Source of the DNA: Myxococcales bacterium UBA1203
Lineage (GTDB): Bacteria; Myxococcota; Myxococcia; Myxococcales; UBA5297
Assembly: GCA_002309695.1 (NCBI GenBank)
Contig: DBXV01000022.1
Span: forward strand, 24,534 to 62,935
DNA length: 38,402 nt
Direction of reading: 5' to 3'
The notes beneath the pieces are model-generated. The model was given only the letters and a program-made list of their open reading frames with translations, was not told where the DNA came from and searched no databases. How positions within the stretch are numbered: position 1 is the stretch's first letter; every line of letters starts with the position of its first letter. Of this stretch, positions 22,842-30,772 are shown one piece after another. Made by a program: the position numbers and the translations under genes.

Positions 22842-24416
22842 ATGAAACATCCCTCTGAACGCTTCGCCCGCGCAGCTTCTGCTTCGGCTCTGTGCCTTCT
22901 CTGTCTGGCCGCCTCTTCGGGATGCAGCGGCGACAAAATTTCATCGGACGAGAGCGGCAGCGTCACGCCCCTCTCCTCTCCGCCCCACCGCATCATCAAC
23001 GGCACCCCTGCCATCGGACGCGCCTTCGACCCCGTGGTGCGCATCGACATCAGCAGCTCCGGCCTCTGCAGCGGGACGGTCATCGCCGACGAATGGGTGC
23101 TGACGGCGGCTCACTGCGTCTTTGTCAAAAACTGCGTCTATCTCGAAAACGGCCAGCGGATGGGATGCGAGCTTCTGGACAGGCCGGAGGCCTTCACCAT
23201 CAGCGTCCGCGAAACGAGCCGACGCGCCCTCCAGGTCAGGAAAGCCTCCGAAGTCCACCCCTATCCCGGCTACGACGACTACGGACTCATCGGGGACCTC
23301 GCGCTGCTCCGGCTCGAATCGCCCTTCGACAATCTCACGCCCATTCCCGCGCTCTCGGACGAGCCCGGACTTGCATGGACCGCGGCGGACGTCGGCATTG
23401 GGGCCACCTACGTGGGCTTTGGACTCAATGAAAACGGGATGAGTGGCACGCGCCTGACGACCAGCAATCAGGTGGACGAGGTCTGTCTGAGAGACGGCCA
23501 AGCCTGCGCGCCCTTCGCCAATCCGGGGACGGTCTGCGAGCAGAGCAACGGGAGCCTCACGTGCAACGGGGACAGCGGCGGCCCGCTGCTCATTGAGCGA
23601 AACGGCGTCACCTACGTGGGCGCTGTCACGTCCTACGGCGATGAACAGTGCGCTTCGTACGGATGCAGCACGGCCGTGTCGGTCTATGCCGGGTGGATTG
23701 CCGAGACACTGGGCGGCGACGAACTGGCCAACGGCAGCGCCTGCATCCGCAGCAGCCAGTGCCGGAGCGGCGTCTGCTCGCTGGGCGTGTGCTGCGACCG
23801 GGAATGCACCGACAGCCCCTGCACCGCCTGCAGCGCGGCCCGAGGACGCCCCGAAAGCGCTCACGGCACCTGCGGAGACACCTCTGCGGCCTGTGACGAC
23901 TCAAACGCCTGCACCCTGAATGACCATTGCGCGGCGGGACAATGCCAGCCGGGAGAGCCCAAAGAATGCCCGGCGGCGGATCAGTGCAGCGCGGCGAGCG
24001 TCTGCGACAGCGCGACCGGCATCTGCGGCGACAGGGAACCGCTGCCCATGGGAACGCCCTGCGACGACTCAAACGCCTGCACGCTGGACGACTACTGTCT
24101 CTTCGGCACCTGCGTCGCCAGCGGCACCATCCAGTGCGCGGCATACGAGTGCAAAAGCCCCCTCGGAAACGGCTGCATGCCTGCCACAGGCGAGTGCCGC
24201 TACAACAACCGCGAAGACGGGCTCGCGTGCACGGACGCCGACGGCAAAACCTCGGTCTGCAAGTCGGGAGAATGCGTCCGCAAAGGGTCTTCCGGCTGCG
24301 GCGCGGCGGACACAGGCGCGGATGAAAACAGCTTCCCTGCCCTGTTCAGCCTCCTCGCGTCCGCGGGATGGCTGCTTTGGCAAAGCCGGCTCCGCCAGGG
24401 AAGAAATCGGGCCTGA
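22842..24416 (+). CDS. Trypsin-like (S1) serine protease, lipoprotein with Cys-rich repeats and a C-terminal sorting-type tail
   Basis: 524 aa. The signal peptide ends in the lipobox AASSGC (Cys28). The S1 domain is about 50-285: mature-like IINGTP start, His91 in LTAAHC, Asp152 in IGDLALL, Ser245 in GDSGGP. Cys-rich modules follow at about 297-480: CxxxxQCRSGVCSLGVCC, then two copies of the type CDDSNACTL-DxC and related Cys pairs, as in secreted proteins of Myxococcota and relatives. The end has GCG, a hydrophobic segment (about 500-513) and a basic tail (SRLRQGRNRA), resembling a MYXO-CTERM-type sorting tail. It is probably a cell-surface protease. Having both a lipobox and a C-terminal anchor is unusual. 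Confidence 0.87.
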   Translation: MKHPSERFARAASASALCLLCLAASSGCSGDKISSDESGSVTPLSSPPHRIINGTPAIGRAFDPVVRIDISSSGLCSGTVIADEWVLTAAHCVFVKNCVYLENGQRMGCELLDRPEAFTISVRETSRRALQVRKASEVHPYPGYDDYGLIGDLALLRLESPFDNLTPIPALSDEPGLAWTAADVGIGATYVGFGLNENGMSGTRLTTSNQVDEVCLRDGQACAPFANPGTVCEQSNGSLTCNGDSGGPLLIERNGVTYVGAVTSYGDEQCASYGCSTAVSVYAGWIAETLGGDELANGSACIRSSQCRSGVCSLGVCCDRECTDSPCTACSAARGRPESAHGTCGDTSAACDDSNACTLNDHCAAGQCQPGEPKECPAADQCSAASVCDSATGICGDREPLPMGTPCDDSNACTLDDYCLFGTCVASGTIQCAAYECKSPLGNGCMPATGECRYNNREDGLACTDADGKTSVCKSGECVRKGSSGCGAADTGADENSFPALFSLLASAGWLLWQSRLRQGRNRA

Positions 24417-24437
24417 GTGAAGCGCGCCCGCCTGAGG

Positions 24438-24917
24438 TCAGTCGCTCAGACGCCGGACACCCTGATTTCCAAGAGCGCCGAGCAGAAAGCGCATGGTCTG
24501 CTTCTCACCGGGATGAACCAAATCCGGCGCGAGCTCGCACAGAGGCTCCAGGGCAAAGCGCCGGTTTTTCAGTTCCGCGTGGGGCACATGGAGGCGCTCC
24601 GAGTCGAAGGAAGCGCCGTCGGCCGCCAGAAGGTCGATGTCGATGACCCGGGGGCCCCAGTGAAACGTGGGGCGGCGGCCGATGCGCTGTTCAGCCGCCT
24701 TGCACCTGTCCAGCAGCGCCTCGAAATCGAGCGAAGTCTCCACGGAGACGGCCGTATTGAGAAAGAGCGGCTGCGCCGGGCCCACAGGGTCGCTCTCGTA
24801 GAGATGCGCTCTGCCCGTCAGCGTCACGCCGTCCATGGCGGCAATCGCTTCCACCGCCGCTTCGATATTTGCCCGCCGGTCGCCCAGATTGGTGCCCAGC
24901 CCCAGATAGACGCGCAT
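24438..24917 (-). CDS. folK: 2-amino-4-hydroxy-6-hydroxymethyldihydropteridine pyrophosphokinase
   Basis: 159 aa from the ATG at 24917, which places MRVYLGLGTNLGDR at the N-terminus as is usual for HPPK; an upstream GTG at 24971 would overlap the end of mvaD. Conserved motifs are LYESDPVG, the nucleotide and Mg site HWGPRVIDIDLL, and VPHAELKNRRFAL. It transfers pyrophosphate from ATP to the pterin in folate synthesis. It is the last gene of the mevalonate operon, 34 bases after mvaD. The gene ends 21 bases from the convergent protease gene. No other fol gene is adjacent. Confidence 0.93.
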   Translation of the reverse strand: MRVYLGLGTNLGDRRANIEAAVEAIAAMDGVTLTGRAHLYESDPVGPAQPLFLNTAVSVETSLDFEALLDRCKAAEQRIGRRPTFHWGPRVIDIDLLAADGASFDSERLHVPHAELKNRRFALEPLCELAPDLVHPGEKQTMRFLLGALGNQGVRRLSD

Positions 24918-24951
24918 GCCAGTCTGACTCTTCCCTTTCACACCAGGCGCC

Positions 24952-25944
24952 TCAGAAGAGGTGCTTCTCACTTTGAGTCACGCCCTCGCCCGGCCCGGCA
25001 GTCACCGTCTTCTGAACCCCCGGAATCTCTTCCAGCGCGGCGGCGACGCGCGGGGCATCGGCGGCGAGGCAGAGGACGACGGGATTGGGACCGGCGTCGA
25101 GCGTGAACCAGGCTTCGATGCCCTGAGCGCGCAGCGCGTGAACGCGGCTGATGACATCGAGCGTCACGGGCTTCATGTAGAGGACGGGCGGATGAGCGCC
25201 CAGCGCCACGGCGTGCATCCGGCAGGCATTGGTCTCGGCGATGCTCCCCAGAGCCCGCAAATCACGGCGTTCCAGAGCGCTCAGAGCCTCGGCCAGGTCC
25301 GCGTCCACCTGACGGACCCAGGCCTCAAAAAAGGGCGAGGTCTCCACGCTGTGCTGCATCCCGGCGCGCGAGGAGACTTCCTTCTGCGCGGCGCTGACCA
25401 CCGTCACCACCATCCGCAGCTCAGGCCAGTGGCCGGCGGGAAAAACCTGCACGGCAAAACTGTCGCTTCCATCTGTCCGCTCGCCTCTGTTCCACTGGCA
25501 GAAGCCGCCCTCGACGGAGCGGCAGGCGGAGCCGGAAAAGCGGCGCGCCAGAGCGGACATCTCATGGGGAGAAAGGTCGAGGCCCGCGGCCCGGCAGAGA
25601 GCGGCCGTCAGCGCGGCACCGCCCGCGGCACTGGAGGCCAGTCCCGCCGCGGTGGGAAAATCGTTGGCAGACACCACGCGGGCGCGAAGGGAAATGCCGG
25701 CCAGAGCGCGGATTCGGTCCAGATGCGCCGAAAAGCGTTCGAGCGCTGCGCCCTCCACGGGCCTGCCGTCCAGCATCACGGTATCCGCCGCCAGCGAGGC
25801 ACTGAATTCGGCCGTGGTCACAGCCGTGAGACTGCTGAGCGTCATGGACAGGCTGGGCGTGTGGGGCAGGAACAGCTTCTGATCGCGCTTCCCCCAGTAT
25901 TTGATGAGGGCGATGTTGGGATGAGCGTGAGCGGTGGCTTTCAT
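24952..25944 (-). CDS. mvaD: Mevalonate-diphosphate decarboxylase
   Basis: 330 aa, a usual length; AGGAGA lies ten bases before the ATG at 25944. It is a GHMP-kinase-fold enzyme with the family signatures NIALIKYWGKRD at the N-terminus, LPHTPSLSMTL, the phosphate-binding loop FPTAAGLASSAAGGAA and SGSACRSVEGGF. TLDAGPNP carries the catalytic Asp near residue 280. It makes isopentenyl diphosphate from mevalonate 5-diphosphate. The gene directly follows mevalonate kinase (30-base gap). A phosphomevalonate decarboxylase role cannot be excluded from sequence alone, since no phosphomevalonate kinase is in the operon. Confidence 0.9.
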   Translation of the reverse strand: MKATAHAHPNIALIKYWGKRDQKLFLPHTPSLSMTLSSLTAVTTAEFSASLAADTVMLDGRPVEGAALERFSAHLDRIRALAGISLRARVVSANDFPTAAGLASSAAGGAALTAALCRAAGLDLSPHEMSALARRFSGSACRSVEGGFCQWNRGERTDGSDSFAVQVFPAGHWPELRMVVTVVSAAQKEVSSRAGMQHSVETSPFFEAWVRQVDADLAEALSALERRDLRALGSIAETNACRMHAVALGAHPPVLYMKPVTLDVISRVHALRAQGIEAWFTLDAGPNPVVLCLAADAPRVAAALEEIPGVQKTVTAGPGEGVTQSEKHLF

Positions 25945-25974
25945 CGTCTTGTTCTCCTGAGAGACGGCGGACTG

Positions 25975-26925
25975 TCAGTTGTTTGCGGCCGGAGCCGGAT
26001 TCCAGTGAACGGGAAACGCGATGTTCTCCGGAACACACAGCTTTGACGCGACGCGGGAAGCGTCTTCGCACAGCGCCACCACAGCGCCGCCGCCGCCCGC
26101 CCCGGTCAGTTTTGCGCCAAAGGCGCCCAGAGAGCGCAGCCTGCGGCAGGCCTCATCCAGCGCGGGCGTGGAGAGATCGAGCGCGGCCAGGCAGTCATGG
26201 TTCCGATTCATGGCCTCGCCGACAGCAGCGAAATCGCCCTTTTCCAAATCGCGGGCAGCGCCTTCGGTGAGGCCGCGAATCGTGCGGAAGATGTTCTCCA
26301 CGCGGCCGGGATCAGCGCGCGCCATCTCGCCGATGCGGGCGATGCGCTCTTTGGCCGAACCCCGGGGCGAGACCACCCAGATCACGGCTTCGAGCCGCCC
26401 GGGCAGGCTGAGCGCCCGGTAAGGGGCGTTCCGCGAAAACAGCAGCATCCGGCCCGTGAACGAGACGGTGTGGTCGAGGCCGGAGGGATTGCCGTGAAAG
26501 GCCTTCTCCACCTCCATGGCCCGCGAGAGCGCCTCTGCTTCGCTCAGCGTGCGTCCGACAGCCTGAGCGCAGGCGCGGACCAGAGCGACAGAGAGCGCGG
26601 CGCTGCTTCCCAGACCCACGGAACGGGGCAGGTCCCCGCCGAAGACAACATCCGCGCCCTGAATGCCGAAGCCGCGGACGCAGCTCTCGGCTGCCTCCGG
26701 GAGAATCGGGCTCACCTCGCCCTCGGCATGAACCGAGACGGCAGACGAGCTGTTGGGAATCACCTCGGCCTGAACGCCTTTCTCCAGAGGGGCCGCAATC
26801 GCCGGACAGCCATGCACCACCGCGTGCTCACCGAAGAGGATGACCTTTCCCGAAGCGAACGCCTTCGCCCTGACCGGGCCCTTGTTCAGCTCCACGCCCG
26901 ATGAATCCGCTTCCGATATCCGCAT
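25975..26925 (-). CDS. mvk: Mevalonate kinase
   Basis: 316 aa. It is a GHMP kinase: ASGKVILFGEHAVVHGCPAI at residues 24-43, the ATP loop SVGLGSSAALSVA near 102-114, NPSGLDHTVS for substrate, and motif 3 KLTGAGGGGAVVAL near 273-286. It phosphorylates mevalonate. The ATG at 26925 follows HMG-CoA reductase by 112 bases on the same strand. Phosphomevalonate kinase proteins share the fold, but the EHAVVHG and GLDHTVS motifs fit mevalonate kinase. It sits between HMG-CoA reductase and mvaD, matching the pathway order. Confidence 0.9.
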   Translation of the reverse strand: MRISEADSSGVELNKGPVRAKAFASGKVILFGEHAVVHGCPAIAAPLEKGVQAEVIPNSSSAVSVHAEGEVSPILPEAAESCVRGFGIQGADVVFGGDLPRSVGLGSSAALSVALVRACAQAVGRTLSEAEALSRAMEVEKAFHGNPSGLDHTVSFTGRMLLFSRNAPYRALSLPGRLEAVIWVVSPRGSAKERIARIGEMARADPGRVENIFRTIRGLTEGAARDLEKGDFAAVGEAMNRNHDCLAALDLSTPALDEACRRLRSLGAFGAKLTGAGGGGAVVALCEDASRVASKLCVPENIAFPVHWNPAPAANN

Positions 26926-27037
26926 CGACGTTCCCGCCGTCCTTCCCGCGCCTGCTGCTCTTCAAAAAAAGACGGGCGGGCGCCCGGAAAGGACGCCGCC
27001 CGGTTTCTGCTTCCGCACTTTCAGGAGGCGCGGCTTC

Positions 27038-28345
27038 TCACGACAAGTGCTTCTGCGCCGCCAGCAGATGGCGCGCGTTCTCCACTTTGATTTCGCCGCT
27101 CGCCACCAGGAGCTCGGTGATTTTCTCAATCATCTCGCCGCGGGCGCCCGCCTCGACGGCCACGCAGCGCGCGTGCAGCGCCATGTGCCCCTGCTGAATG
27201 CCCACAGTGCCCAGAGCGCGAATGGCCGAGAAATTCTGCGCCAGACCCACGGCCGCCATGATGCCCGCCAGCTCCCGCGCATGGGTGACGCCGAGAATTT
27301 TGAACGCGGTGCGGATGTGCGGATGGACCTTGGTCGGACCGCCCACTGTGGCCACGGCCATGGGCAGCTCGATGGTGCCGGTCAGAGAATCGCCCTCGAT
27401 GCGCCAGCGGGTCAGCGGCTCGTAGCGCCCGCTGCGGCAGCAGTAGGCATGGGCGGCCGCCTCAATGGCGCGCCAGTCGTTGCCGGTCGCCAGCGCCACC
27501 GCGTCGATGCCGTTCATCACGCCCTTGTTGTGCGTCGCGGCGCGGTAGGGGTCGGCGGCGGCAAAGCGGTCGGCCTGAACGACGCCCTCCGCCACCTGAC
27601 GCCCCGTAAAATCTTTGGTGGCCAGGCTGGCAAAGGGAATGGAGCAGCGCGCGCGCGCCTTCCGGCGGTCGGCCAGGTTGGAAAGGATGCGTAGCCACAC
27701 CTTGCCGCCCGTCAGCGACTCAATCCGCGGCGCGACGCCCTCGGCCACCGTGTTGATGAGGTTGGCGCCCATGGCGTCCTGCACGTCCATGACAATCTGC
27801 ACCACGAAGACGGGCTCATCGCCTGTGTCCGGCGCGGGCTCCAGGACGCGCACCTCGACTTCGCGGGCACCGCCGCCGCGGGCCACCATGGCGGGATGGA
27901 ACGAATCGGCCAGCGCCAGAAGCTCATCCCTGTGCGAGAGAACCGCCTCCCGTGCCTTCTCGATGTCGGGGATGGAAGCCACCTGCACCTGAGCCACCAT
28001 CAGAGATTCATCGGCGTCCGCCACAAAGCCGCCGCCGTCCCGGGCCAGCTTCGCCGCGAAGGAAACCGCCGCAATCACCGAGGGCTCCTCCACCACCATG
28101 GGAATCAGATAGTCCCGGCCGTTGATGAGGAAGTTGAGCCCCAGCCCCATGGGAAGCCCGAGCGTGCCGATGGCGTTTTCCACCAGCTTGTCGGCCAGCG
28201 CCACGGGCAGCCCCGAGGTGTTTTCCAGCGAGGCAGTCTCTTCTTCGGTCAGGCCGCACAGCGACGCGACGCGCTTCAGTCTCTCGGGGACGCTCAGTTT
28301 GTAGAAGCCCGGCAGCCTCGACGAAAAAGCTCTGTTGTTTTCCAT
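27038..28345 (-). CDS. mvaA: Class II hydroxymethylglutaryl-CoA reductase
   Basis: 435 aa, ATG at 28345 with AGGAAGGAA upstream. The class II features are clear: SRLPGFYKLSVPERL at the start, ENAIGTLGLPMGLGLNF with catalytic Glu56, THNKGVMNGIDAV with the catalytic Lys, ALATGNDWRAIEAAAHAY with the catalytic Asp, and GHMALHAR with the catalytic His near 395. It interconverts HMG-CoA and mevalonate. Class II enzymes serve biosynthesis in many bacteria and degradation in a few; being grouped with mevalonate kinase, mvaD and fni indicates biosynthesis here. A perfect 20-base palindrome lies 29 bases upstream of its start codon. Confidence 0.93.
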   Translation of the reverse strand: MENNRAFSSRLPGFYKLSVPERLKRVASLCGLTEEETASLENTSGLPVALADKLVENAIGTLGLPMGLGLNFLINGRDYLIPMVVEEPSVIAAVSFAAKLARDGGGFVADADESLMVAQVQVASIPDIEKAREAVLSHRDELLALADSFHPAMVARGGGAREVEVRVLEPAPDTGDEPVFVVQIVMDVQDAMGANLINTVAEGVAPRIESLTGGKVWLRILSNLADRRKARARCSIPFASLATKDFTGRQVAEGVVQADRFAAADPYRAATHNKGVMNGIDAVALATGNDWRAIEAAAHAYCCRSGRYEPLTRWRIEGDSLTGTIELPMAVATVGGPTKVHPHIRTAFKILGVTHARELAGIMAAVGLAQNFSAIRALGTVGIQQGHMALHARCVAVEAGARGEMIEKITELLVASGEIKVENARHLLAAQKHLS

Positions 28346-28373
28346 TTTTTCGATTCCTTCCTGCCGCCGGCGC

Positions 28374-28393
28374 TTTTGAGCGCGCGCTCAAAA
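28374..28393. promoter_or_regulatory. Perfect 20-base palindrome upstream of HMG-CoA reductase
   Basis: Arms TTTTGAGCGC and GCGCTCAAAA are exact reverse complements. It lies in the 157-base gap between fni and mvaA, 29 bases before the mvaA ATG. It lacks a T tract after the stem on the coding strand, so it is more like an operator than a terminator. Confidence 0.45.
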
Positions 28394-28502
28394 AACGCCG
28401 GAAGCCAACGGGCCGCCCCATTCGACCATCCCGACACGCGCGGCGACGGCTCACGGGCAGCCCTTTTCATCGCCTGACACGGGTGCACTTCGGCAGCGCC
28501 GC

Positions 28503-29582
28503 TCATCCGGCCGCCTGCTTCAGAAGGGCGGTCTTCCAGCGGCCGAAGGCCTCGCCCTCCACGAGCGGCGCGCGGCGAAGCTCAGAGAGATTCCGGCACC
28601 CCGTCAGCAGCATCGCCAGGCGAAGGCCTTCGAGAAGCGACGACGTGAGGGACTCCAGTGCCTCCTCACCGCCGCTCTCCCAGGCGCGAAGACAGGGAAG
28701 CGCCGTGCCGCCCAGATCGGCACCCAGTGCAATCGCCTTGGCCAGATCCAGCCCGCTGCGGATGCCGCCCGAGGCCACGAGCGTCATCTGACTTCCCAGC
28801 GCCTCGCGAAGAGCAGCAGCCGCCGGCGCAGTGGGAATGCCCCAGCCGCCGAAAAGCGACGCCATGCGCTTTGTCCCGGAGGCTTCGGAGCGATGCCCTT
28901 CCACCTTCACCCAGCTGGTCCCGCCGGTGCCGGAAATATCGATGGCGCGGACGCCCGCCGACGCGAGCCTGCGGGCCGTCGCCGGGGAAATCCCGCACCC
29001 CGTCTCCTTGACGAGGATTTTTTCCTCTCCCAGCGCCCGAACGAGCGCCTCAATCACCTTCAGGCCGCCGGAAAAATCCCGGTCGCCCTCGGGCTGAATC
29101 AGCTCCTGAGCCACGTTCAGATGAATGGCCAGAGCATCAGCGCCGATGGCCTCCATCAGGCGCTTCACGCCGTCCGGCCCCATGGTCCGCGCCTGCCACA
29201 GACCGATGTTCCCCACGATGACCGCATGGGGCGCGTCCTGGCGCAGGCTGAACGACGCGGCCGCCTCGGGATGCTCCGCCATGGCCCGCTGACTTCCCAG
29301 ACCAATGGCCAGTCCATGCCGCTCGGCCGTGCGCGCCAGGGCGCGGTTGAATTCCCCGCCCCGCTCGGTGCCGCCGGTGATGGCCGTGAACATCAATGGC
29401 GCTCTCAGGCGCCTGCCCAGAAAGCAGCAGTCCGCCGACACATCCGCCGCTGAAAAATCGGGAAGCGCCTCGTGAATCAGGGAGACGTCATCGAACAGCG
29501 CGCCCGGCTGGCGGGCCTCCACGTCCTCCCGGGCGCACAAATCCAGATGGTGGTCCTTACGCTGAATGGTTTTCAGGGACAT
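28503..29582 (-). CDS. fni: Type 2 isopentenyl-diphosphate isomerase (FMN-dependent)
   Basis: 359 aa, usual length. It starts with IQRKDHHLDLC, then FLGRRLRAPLMFTAITGGTE, GLGSQRAM, AIHLNVAQELIQPEGDRDF, ILVKETGCGIS, DISGTGGTSW and the FMN-phosphate site VASGGIRSGLDLAKAIALGA, all typical of Fni/IDI-2. It interconverts isopentenyl and dimethylallyl diphosphate with FMN and NADPH. It is the first gene of the mevalonate operon on the minus strand; the 218 bases before it separate it from the lytic transglycosylase gene and hold no gene. Confidence 0.94.
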   Translation of the reverse strand: MSLKTIQRKDHHLDLCAREDVEARQPGALFDDVSLIHEALPDFSAADVSADCCFLGRRLRAPLMFTAITGGTERGGEFNRALARTAERHGLAIGLGSQRAMAEHPEAAASFSLRQDAPHAVIVGNIGLWQARTMGPDGVKRLMEAIGADALAIHLNVAQELIQPEGDRDFSGGLKVIEALVRALGEEKILVKETGCGISPATARRLASAGVRAIDISGTGGTSWVKVEGHRSEASGTKRMASLFGGWGIPTAPAAAALREALGSQMTLVASGGIRSGLDLAKAIALGADLGGTALPCLRAWESGGEEALESLTSSLLEGLRLAMLLTGCRNLSELRRAPLVEGEAFGRWKTALLKQAAG

Positions 29583-29800
29583 GGCTTCCGGGAAAGTTGG
29601 AGCGGGCGGGAAAATCCTCCGTCAGGCAGGGGAAAACCTCTCGAGGCGGCGGGGACACAGGCCCTTCGGGGCCGAAGGGGCGCGCGCTTTGTCCGCACGT
29701 TCCGGGCATGGTCAAGACGCACCGGGTCAACGCTTCCCCTCAGAGAAACGCCGCGCCATCCGTGCGGCATGACACGCCGCGCCATGAGGAAAAACGCGCC

Positions 29801-30595
29801 TCAGCCGCCCGCTTCGCAGTCCTTCTGAAAGGCCGCGCTTCCCATGCGCTCCAAATAGGACGTCCGCTCAGCCTCAAAGATGGCCTGCTGACGAAACACG
29901 GCCCTGGGGTAGCCCTGGTATGGCGAGAGAGCGGGCTTTTTGCGGCCGCTGCTGTTCAGGAGGCGCTGCAGCTTCGTGGGGCCCGCGTTGTAGGCAATCA
30001 GCGCCAGCTCCGTCTGACGGAAGCGCTTTTTCAGCCCCGCCAGATAGCGGATGCCCAGCCGCACCTGCCATTCGGGGTCCATCGTCACGTCCTCTTCCGT
30101 CAGCGCGATGCCCTCTTCTGACGCCTGATGTCGGGTGGTGATGGCCTGCAGCTGAACGAGCCCGCGCGCACCGGCGCTCGACCTGGCCAGCGGGTCAAAG
30201 CGCGACTCCACCTGAATCAGTCCCAGGACCAGCATGGGGTCGAAACCGGCGGCGGCGGACTCTTCGAGAATGGCCAGGGCCACATTTTCGCGCAGGCTGA
30301 CGCCAAAATCCGGGCAGCGCTCGGCCAGCACGCGAATGACAAAGCGGCCGTCCAGCGTCTGCAGAAGACACCGGTTCTCATCGCCGCTCCCGTCAGCAGG
30401 CACATCCGATGTGTCGGCGCCGGATGAATCATCAGAAATCCCGAAGACAGCCGCCGGCGCTTCCGAAGAGTTTTCCGGCTGTTCACTGCCCTTTTCATCG
30501 CCGGACGGACCGCAGGAACTGACGGAGACGGCCAGCGGCAGCAGCAGCGCGGACAGAGCGAAAGCACGCACCCTCTTCCAGAAAGAAAGACTCAT
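29801..30595 (-). CDS. SLT-family lytic transglycosylase, lipoprotein
   Basis: 264 aa from the ATG at 30595, chosen because it starts a signal peptide (WKRVRAFALSALLLPLAVS) ending in the lipobox SVSSC (Cys28); the frame stays open to 30712 but without signal character. An acidic Ser/Asp/Glu-rich linker (about 30-75) precedes the SLT domain (about 100-250). Catalytic Glu130 is in LIQVESRFDP, followed by SSAGARGLVQLQ (in place of the more common GLMQLMP) and IAYNAGPTKL. It cleaves peptidoglycan glycan strands at the outer membrane. It is divergent from glf across 177 bases. Confidence 0.87.
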   Translation of the reverse strand: MSLSFWKRVRAFALSALLLPLAVSVSSCGPSGDEKGSEQPENSSEAPAAVFGISDDSSGADTSDVPADGSGDENRCLLQTLDGRFVIRVLAERCPDFGVSLRENVALAILEESAAAGFDPMLVLGLIQVESRFDPLARSSAGARGLVQLQAITTRHQASEEGIALTEEDVTMDPEWQVRLGIRYLAGLKKRFRQTELALIAYNAGPTKLQRLLNSSGRKKPALSPYQGYPRAVFRQQAIFEAERTSYLERMGSAAFQKDCEAGG

Positions 30596-30772
30596 GGGGC
30601 GGGCCCCATGGCGCAGGACGTTCCCAAGTGGAAGGGGCATTTTCGGCGGCGGATCCGCGTCTTCGTCCGGCACCGCGGCCCGCGCGGAAGGCGGTTGCGC
30701 GGCGACTTTCACTGAAAGAAAGGGGCCGCCTTTTTTGAGCCGCGGGTGCGGCAGACAGAGGGCGGGTGCCGG

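Noticed and set aside
21193..22944. 583-codon minus-strand open frame opposite tktC
   Set aside because: The plus strand encodes a full transketolase subunit. The antisense frame has no motifs and runs across gene boundaries.
29661..29680. CCCTTCGG/CCGAAGGG hairpin between the lytic transglycosylase gene and fni
   Set aside because: No T tract on either strand and a 2-base loop; not convincing as terminator or regulatory site.
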